DNA from: JAAZAI01 sp050942875
Lineage (GTDB): Bacteria > Verrucomicrobiota > Kiritimatiellia > RFP12 > UBA3636
Direction: 5' to 3'
DNA: 24,361 bases
NCBI GenBank assembly: GCA_050942875.1
Contig: JBMNOD010000053.1
Coordinates: 1 to 24,361 of the forward strand
The stretch's first letter is position 1. Every line of letters begins with the position of its first letter. The position numbers were made by a program, and so were the translations under genes. This document shows positions 19,501 to 24,361 of the stretch, piece by piece. The notes beneath the pieces are model-generated. The model was not told the DNA's origin, ran no database searches, and saw nothing but the letters and a program-made list of their open reading frames with translations.

Positions 19501-19602
19501 GACAACGACGGCTCCCTGCGGGAAGGCTTCGTCCGCATCGCCCCCGGCCTTGGCGAGGCCAAGGATTCCACCGCGTTCCCCATGCTGCGCCTGTCGGATT
19601 GA
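16591..19602 (+). CDS. Secreted multi-domain glycoside hydrolase (clan A, GH39-like) with CBM9-like tail
   Basis: This 1003-residue secreted enzyme has a signal peptide ending near SLFSA. Residues about 23-190 form a beta-sandwich of carbohydrate-binding type (LIDDFE at the start, VLIDNVRSEAF at the end). An Ig-like segment follows at about 195-290. The TIM barrel spans about 300-620: VMRLSDAWARIEPKPGEWHW, then YEVWNEPDL with acid/base Glu435, and LYFNETAIS with nucleophile Glu539. This is the NEP/E arrangement of clan A retaining hydrolases. Two further beta-sandwich stretches lead to a C-terminal domain (about 815-1003) resembling CBM9 (LRLRVDVRDDVH, then DIWRGDSVQLAI). The exact GH family and substrate are not evident. 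No good Shine-Dalgarno precedes the ATG. It lies 57 bp after the secreted repeat protein and 17 bp before zwf, suggesting one operon. Confidence 0.85.
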   Translation: MIKPNWTLLFFALAGRSLFSAPVLIDDFERADPGLPSSAAVTVTTEAVHEDPSKGRALAFSWPFPHARWVESAYRNPVPIPALANEASVALSLDVWTPASPAIVHVSIRLIDAKHEMFQWSAKVPHATTAGWHALTVPIDLDNPEAHWGGDNDGRADHPLKLGGFAVLFASSDVPAGRVLIDNVRSEAFPGVSLATDRFPFLVNATGAYTCAFAVTNPCNRPVQISFKGKITGFNGEALDVSGTGSVPAGGQTRLPIILHERRPGIQRLDCTLTFDGQPIRCKAPFVINDPVERSSGPNDFLFGICSHTERSPESEQELEIQAAAAAGATVMRLSDAWARIEPKPGEWHWETQDRLVALAAKHGIETQPILGFSPSHAISPARRTAQAEAYKNRQADAWQISLFGAPEEAPWRRYVAAMANRYKGKIRLYEVWNEPDLGFWRGTTDEYLLILRAACEELRRADPSARLLTGGFATVLEHQGRMKNYNLQERVLAEASDSFDIHAFHQHGAFSEFQCAVDGELQRIRARMTHPRPLYFNETAISSACIGERSQATTLVKKIAFAMSRGAIGYTWYDLRNDGEDPLDMEHNYGLVTARFRPKAAFAAYAEIVRRLQGARFVGDLNTGPGTYAPVFSSSRNRVVVLWKEDDNAPNLPILLRCGDQPAHKADIMGDHRAIPLVDGVALVQPVSDPYYLELPPGSTLPDMAGTLAQMHLPGETPPEQPIDATVALANPLGRDIKVRLSWRDASGETAARTVTVEAKGSTQAPLTFKAPAANDVKSTAKLRFDVVGTPWNGSIHHTIPVVRSIGKAAPEGRKADWTLDKPGDCFSFCQADPALAAMVWKGPDDLSAKIWAWNQGDALRLRVDVRDDVHVQNEKAPDIWRGDSVQLAIQHPGRLPLLEIGAALGTDGQMLRAVWTVPTGINVDAEDFDASCATMPGGLRYELALPYAKLGLTESIRKAGFRFNLIVNDNDGSLREGFVRIAPGLGEAKDSTAFPMLRLSD

Positions 19603-19619
19603 TCGAGTCTAATGATTGC

Positions 19620-21117
<1,498 letters not shown>

Positions 21118-21119
<2 letters not shown>

Positions 21120-21180
21120 GAAGGGAGTGGAGAGAAGAGAGAAGTTTCCGCTGGCGCAGCCGCCACAGCCAAATCCCAAA
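21118..21180 (+). repeat. Purine tract plus small hairpin, copy 3 of a dispersed element
   Basis: Starting at the zwf stop codon, a GA-rich tract runs to 21144, followed by GTTTCCGCTGG and a short inverted repeat (GCTG GCG CAGC). AT-rich short repeats (AAATCCCAAA, TTTCAAATTTC) then run into the end of the convergent metallophosphoesterase gene. The tract and GTTTCCGC core resemble 14958-15000. Confidence 0.55.
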
Positions 21181-21182
21181 TT

Positions 21183-22274
21183 TCAAATTTCAAACACTTC
21201 CTCTTCCGTCTTCTCGTCCTTTTCGTTCACGTAGCGGACGCGGACGGTGGAAGGTGAAACGACAATCGCGCCGCACGTGAACTCCTCCGTCTCGACTTTG
21301 ACATGCGAGGAGCAAATGTGCAGGCATGGCTGGCCATGGGTGTCGTGCGGGCCGCCCGGCATTTCCGCAAAGCACTTGTGCGCATGCCCCGTGAGCAAGA
21401 GCGTCGGATTGAGCTTCGCCAGGAGGCGGCACCAGCGCGCGTGGCGATCCTGTTCGCTGTCGAAAGGAGGACGGGATCGGCGGCAAAGCGGAATGTGACA
21501 GATCACAAGCCGCACTTTCGCATCCTCAGGAGCGCCGCGATCGGCGACCTCCTGCAGCCACGCTTCCTCCTCGTCCCGGAAGGCTTTGCAAGCGATGGTG
21601 TGGCCGTATTCTTCGTGGTCGTCGGGCTTGTCTTCGCCGCAATCGAGCACAACGCCCCACACCGGGCCGACGCGGAACGTGTAGTAGGTCAGACCGTTGC
21701 GATTCGGCGTGATTTCCGCGAACTGCTCGGCGCAGACGCCGCGCATGTCATGGTTGCCGCGCGCAAAAGCGCACGGCGCGCCGCCCTTCGTAATGCGTCC
21801 GGCAATGACGAACGGCACTTTGAGATGCTCCGGCACGCCGCAATCCATCGGAATGTCGCCGTTGAGGACGAGCAGATCCGGCGGGCCGTCAAAGGCCGCC
21901 AGCCCTGCGCGGACGGGCGACTCGACAAGGCTGTGCGCATCCGCAAGGTTCACGATGCGCAGGTCGGCCTGGTCTTCCGGAATGGGCGTGAAGGAACACG
22001 GGAAGCTCTCGATCTCCCCCGTAACGGATCGGTAGGGTCGCCGCTCGATCATCGGACGCAGAAAGACGATGTAGGCCTTGGCGGCATCAAGCTCCGCGCG
22101 AGGCACGCGCACGATGTGGACCGGACGCCCAGAACGCAGGATGCCGTTGGCATGGTCGTAGTGGACGCGGCCGCCGATCCGGACCCAGGCCGTGCAGGCC
22201 GATTCGGCCGGGATGCAAATCTGATACTCGTCCTCGACGGCGAAGACAGAGGGCGGGGCGGAAAAAAGGCTCAT
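21183..22274 (-). CDS. Calcineurin-like metallophosphoesterase
   Basis: This 363-residue protein has the full dinuclear metal set of the family: Asp112-Ala-His114 (motif DxH in NLADAH), LNGD with Asp140, GNHD at 173-176, His260 in CHIPL, and GHAH at 296-299. The first 100 residues form a separate domain of beta-sandwich character (ICIPAESACTAWVRIGGRV), reminiscent of the N-terminal domain of purple acid phosphatases, but the catalytic part is closer to generic metallophosphoesterases. No signal peptide or membrane segment is visible, so a cytoplasmic location is likely. The tail is charged (NEKDEKTEEEVFEI). No Shine-Dalgarno is evident before the ATG at 22274. It converges on zwf across a 63-bp gap. 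Substrate unknown; nucleotide or phosphodiester cleavage are possibilities. Confidence 0.87.
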   Translation of the reverse strand: MSLFSAPPSVFAVEDEYQICIPAESACTAWVRIGGRVHYDHANGILRSGRPVHIVRVPRAELDAAKAYIVFLRPMIERRPYRSVTGEIESFPCSFTPIPEDQADLRIVNLADAHSLVESPVRAGLAAFDGPPDLLVLNGDIPMDCGVPEHLKVPFVIAGRITKGGAPCAFARGNHDMRGVCAEQFAEITPNRNGLTYYTFRVGPVWGVVLDCGEDKPDDHEEYGHTIACKAFRDEEEAWLQEVADRGAPEDAKVRLVICHIPLCRRSRPPFDSEQDRHARWCRLLAKLNPTLLLTGHAHKCFAEMPGGPHDTHGQPCLHICSSHVKVETEEFTCGAIVVSPSTVRVRYVNEKDEKTEEEVFEI

Positions 22275-22381
22275 GGAAAAAATGAACGTGGTGCGTGAAT
22301 GGATGAAAGGACAAAGGCTGAAACCCCAAAAAGCAAGGGGCAGGAACCAAAATGGACAGCCCCCAAGACGAAAGACTAAAG

Positions 22382-23392
22382 CTACACTCTCCGTTTCGCT
22401 CCACCATCCACAGGGAGGGATCCGGTCGTATTGCCCTTCCAGAGATTCCCGGGGCGTGATATTCGGTAATAGATGTCATCGTCCTTGGTGTCTCTTTTTG
22501 GCGAAGTCCCGTCGAACCGGCTGAGCGCGCCTTTCAAATAATCCTCGTTCATGTCAATGCATACCCATTGACGTTTGAGCCGTTCGCAGACCTCTCCGGT
22601 CACACAACTGCCCGCAAAGGGATCAACAACCAAATCGTTTGTGTCCGTCAACATTCGCACAAAGTATTCCGGAAGCTCTGCTGGATATCTTGCAGGATGT
22701 GCTTTCAGTCCCTTTTCCTTGCAGTGTCGCAAATAGTAACTGTTGCTTTCAGTATTGGGGATGGCAAGCAGGTTGGGCGGGATGGCTGCTCCATTGTCAG
22801 TGCTGAACTTCTCGCTTATGTCGTGTCCTGACGGTCTTTTCATAGCCCGATATCCGTTACTCAGTAAATTCTTCATGCTCGCACTGTAGGGTTGTAGGAC
22901 GCGTCGGTTGCTTGCTCGAGGCCACGGAGTGGGTGACAACCACCAGACGCAATTGATGGCGTCTTTCACACGAACACGACGTACGGTAACCCATTCTGCA
23001 GGTGTTGGGAGCTTTGATGGATTCCACCAGTAAAAATCCTGGGCCAGATGAAATCCAAACTCATCACAAAGCATGATCAGCAGTCTAAACTGGTAAAGGT
23101 TCCGAGTAGGAAGTCCCTTGTTCCAGGCACCTCCAAGATCAATCACAAAGCTACCCGTGTTCTTTAGAATACGTCGGATTTCTTTCGCAAACGGTCGGAA
23201 CCAGTCCACGTATTCATCGGCGTCAACATTCCCGTATTCCTTTTTCCGCACAAGTCCGAACGGCGGACTCGTCATGACCAGATCAACAGACGAGTCCTCC
23301 TGATAACGAAGAAAATCAAGTGAATCGCCAAGCATGATGCACCCATGCTTGGTTTCACAAAAAGTTCTCATTCGCATTTCCCGGGAAGCCAT
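22382..23392 (-). CDS. DNA methyltransferase, N4-cytosine type (restriction-modification)
   Basis: This 336-residue DNA methyltransferase transfers a methyl group from S-adenosylmethionine to DNA. The catalytic motif IV TSPPFG (41-46) comes first and the SAM-binding motif I region VDPFAGSCVTGEVCERL (256-272) is near the C-terminus, the beta-class order. The SPP form of motif IV points to N4-cytosine methylation. HPARYPAELPEYFVRML at 232-248 is the conserved stretch just before motif I. The middle (about 90-220) is the likely target-recognition region; its target sequence cannot be read. ATG at 23392 is chosen because GGGAG precedes it by 9 nt; an in-frame TTG lies eight codons upstream. It begins 13 nt after the nuclease stop. 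Base composition is clearly less GC-rich than the rest of the window, suggesting transfer. Confidence 0.9.
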   Translation of the reverse strand: MASREMRMRTFCETKHGCIMLGDSLDFLRYQEDSSVDLVMTSPPFGLVRKKEYGNVDADEYVDWFRPFAKEIRRILKNTGSFVIDLGGAWNKGLPTRNLYQFRLLIMLCDEFGFHLAQDFYWWNPSKLPTPAEWVTVRRVRVKDAINCVWWLSPTPWPRASNRRVLQPYSASMKNLLSNGYRAMKRPSGHDISEKFSTDNGAAIPPNLLAIPNTESNSYYLRHCKEKGLKAHPARYPAELPEYFVRMLTDTNDLVVDPFAGSCVTGEVCERLKRQWVCIDMNEDYLKGALSRFDGTSPKRDTKDDDIYYRISRPGNLWKGNTTGSLPVDGGAKRRV

Positions 23393-23405
23393 GATCAAAA
23401 ACTCC

Positions 23406-23861
23406 CTACAACTCAATAGCCTTGAGCCTCATCGCTTGCCTTGCTTCGCGATTGAAAACATCAACAATAACAGGTGGGGTCTTTGAAATCTTTTCAATGT
23501 CGCGCCCGTCAACCATTACGATGCAAAGATTTGAATCGGTCATAATTTTATCAGCGTATCGCCGTGCCTCGGATCCCACAGTACCAGTAGTTACAATGAC
23601 AATAACGGTGCTCTTCAAAAAATGGGTAAGCCCTACTTCTTTCGCAACGTCGTCCAGTGCCACACGGGCTGTATTCTTGCATTGAACCTGCCATCGCGAA
23701 AACACGAGCCTGCTGGACTCAAAAATAACATCCACCTCAGCCCCACCCGTTGCAGCACCACGAAGCCTTGTGGCCACATAGGTCATGTCTAGAAGTCGCA
23801 TGAGTTTGAAGGCAAGAGACTCAAGCGCCAACCCCCGGGTATGCTTGTCCTTTGCTTTCAT
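23406..23861 (-). CDS. Mrr-like restriction endonuclease partner of the methyltransferase
   Basis: This 151-residue nuclease candidate shows a PD-(D/E)xK core of Mrr-cat type: Glu14 in GLALESLAFKL, Asp44 in GGAEVDVIF, and the Gln60-x-Lys62 end of the motif in RWQVQCKNT. A predicted strand (STVIVIVTTG, 84-93) and helix follow. It is short for a type II enzyme but fits a compact Mrr-cat domain. The frame continues to a GTG at 23906, but that codon lies upstream of the transcription start predicted from the promoter at 23897-23926. The ATG at 23861, with GGACG just before it, fits better. Placement 13 nt before the methyltransferase and the shared AT-rich composition support an R-then-M operon. 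A type IV activity is less likely because of that pairing. Confidence 0.78.
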   Translation of the reverse strand: MKAKDKHTRGLALESLAFKLMRLLDMTYVATRLRGAATGGAEVDVIFESSRLVFSRWQVQCKNTARVALDDVAKEVGLTHFLKSTVIVIVTTGTVGSEARRYADKIMTDSNLCIVMVDGRDIEKISKTPPVIVDVFNREARQAMRLKAIEL

Positions 23862-23896
23862 CTCGTCCAAAACTCTGAAGTTAAACAACGACAGCA

Positions 23897-23926
23897 ATGG
23901 TAGCACATCCGACTGTTGTCTGTCAA
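23897..23926 (-). promoter_or_regulatory. Promoter of the restriction-modification operon
   Basis: On the minus strand TTGACA (23921-23926) is a perfect -35. TACCAT (23897-23902) with a preceding TGC forms an extended -10 after an 18-nt spacer. Transcription would start near 23890, giving a leader of about 28 nt to the ATG at 23861. Confidence 0.65.
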
Positions 23927-23957
23927 AAACATGTCAAGTCCTGATTTCGATTTGACA
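23921..23957. promoter_or_regulatory. Three TGTCAA hexamers, possible operator
   Basis: TGTCAA occurs on the plus strand at 23921-23926 and 23932-23937 (11-bp period, about one helical turn), and inverted as TTGACA at 23952-23957. The first coincides with the -35 of the restriction-modification promoter. No controller gene is recognisable nearby. Confidence 0.35.
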
Positions 23958-24235
23958 CTTTTTTCTTCAGCCTCCTGATTCATGAGCCACGTAGAATCAC
24001 AGCCGCTGAAGAGCCGCGCCAAGGGCGAAACCGCACCAAAGGCGCGTGTCCCACGGGGCGCGTCCTGCGCCGCGCCGCATTGGGGGCGCCAGGCCGGGGG
24101 CGCAGCGCGCCAACTGGCGCGCGCCCCCGGGCCGGCGCGGCGCGGCGCAGAGGAGCGCAGCCCGCCCCCGAAGGGGTGGCCCGAAGGGCCAAGGGCGGAG
24201 CGACGAGGCGCCGCAACGCGGTCGGTTCCCGCCTC
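23958..24235. other. GC-rich hairpin-dense spacer between the RM operon and the transposase
   Basis: After about 23990 composition switches abruptly from AT-rich to extremely GC-rich. The stretch contains a long imperfect hairpin centred at 24113 and two GAA-loop hairpins at 24166-24191. No gene is credible: the frames are Ala/Arg/Pro-rich in every direction. It may be the non-coding end of the insertion sequence or old intergenic DNA. I cannot locate a terminal inverted repeat. Confidence 0.55.
24092..24133. repeat. Long imperfect inverted repeat
   Basis: GCGCCA (24107-24112) pairs with TGGCGC (24115-24120) and GGGGGCGC (24096-24103) pairs with GCGCCCCC (24121-24128), with a 3-nt bulge at 24104-24106. 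Pairing continues through 24092-24095 with 24129-24133 around one bulged G. Confidence 0.7.
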
Positions 24236-24361
24236 CTAGGCCGCCTGGGCGTGCACTTCGGCCGGCATTCGATAGCCGAGCTTCGTATGCGGCCTGCGGT
24301 GGTTGTAGAGCCAGACGGCCTGCTCGAAGGCCTTGACCGCCTGCCCCTTGGTGCGGAAGCT
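24236..24361 (-). CDS. Transposase C-terminus (IS3-like, rve integrase), cut by the window edge
   Basis: The last 126 bases encode, on the minus strand, 41 residues and a TAG stop: FRTKGQAVKAFEQAVWLYNH, then RRPHTKLGYRMPAEVHAQAA. The YNxxRPHxxLGYxxPxEVH pattern is the usual C-terminal end of IS3-family and related DDE (rve) transposases. The remaining catalytic domain would lie to the right of the window. Its presence beside the AT-rich restriction-modification pair supports mobility of this region. The insertion sequence family beyond IS3-like and its exact end are not determinable here. Confidence 0.85.
   Translation of the reverse strand, partial: SFRTKGQAVKAFEQAVWLYNHRRPHTKLGYRMPAEVHAQAA

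Noticed and set aside
22275..22381. Possible gene or RNA in the 107-bp gap between methyltransferase and metallophosphoesterase
   Set aside because: Only short purine-rich stretches and a weak 5-bp GGGGC/GCCCC pairing are visible; there is no frame, promoter or terminator with support.
24046..24336. 96-residue plus-strand frame at the right end
   Set aside because: Pro/Arg/Ala-rich reading of a GC-rich hairpin region and antisense to the transposase fragment.

Overview
The window comes from a high-GC, probably anaerobic bacterium. Four things point that way: an [FeFe]-hydrogenase maturation GTPase (hydF), a secreted protein with an autotransporter-associated beta-strand repeat, a large secreted multi-domain glycoside hydrolase, and an antiporter fused to a PTS EIIA-like domain. 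Together these suggest the Verrucomicrobiota/Kiritimatiellota/Lentisphaerota neighbourhood, perhaps a gut or sediment metagenome-assembled genome. That placement is inference, because there is no rRNA or marker gene here. No tRNA, rRNA or CRISPR array was seen.

Layout. Positions 1-446 hold a terminator for a gene lying upstream of the window, then repeat-rich non-coding DNA. From 447 to 5782 everything reads on the minus strand: a trypsin-like serine protease with PDZ domains, a larger PDZ protein whose protease domains have lost their catalytic residues, hydF, and a small membrane protein. A good sigma70-type promoter lies at 5835-5863. A divergent promoter region then drives a plus-strand pair (6012-11440): a CPA2-type cation/proton antiporter with a C-terminal EIIA domain, overlapping by ATGA a SWIM-SNF2 helicase. 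Convergent to this pair is a minus-strand unit (14852 to 11403): citrate synthase, a DusB-like tRNA-dihydrouridine synthase, and a family 2 glycosyltransferase interrupted by a Gly/Pro-rich, extremely G/C-rich segment. A 463-bp divergent intergenic region follows, then a plus-strand run (15316-21119): secreted beta-strand repeat protein, secreted clan-A glycoside hydrolase with a CBM9-like tail, and glucose-6-phosphate dehydrogenase. A minus-strand metallophosphoesterase comes next.

The right end (22382-24361) looks acquired. It has a visibly AT-richer restriction-modification pair (N4-cytosine-type methyltransferase and Mrr-like nuclease), a promoter with repeated TGTCAA hexamers, a very GC-rich hairpin-dense spacer, and the C-terminal 41 codons of an IS3/rve-type transposase running off the window edge.

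The least expected items are: the protease operon with a doubly degenerate trypsin-like partner that also carries hydF; the translational coupling of an antiporter-EIIA fusion to a SWIM-SNF2 ATPase; the in-frame low-complexity insert in the glycosyltransferase; and a dispersed intergenic element (purine tract followed by a GC palindrome) present in three places. None is proven to be a new system. Each is given with a check.
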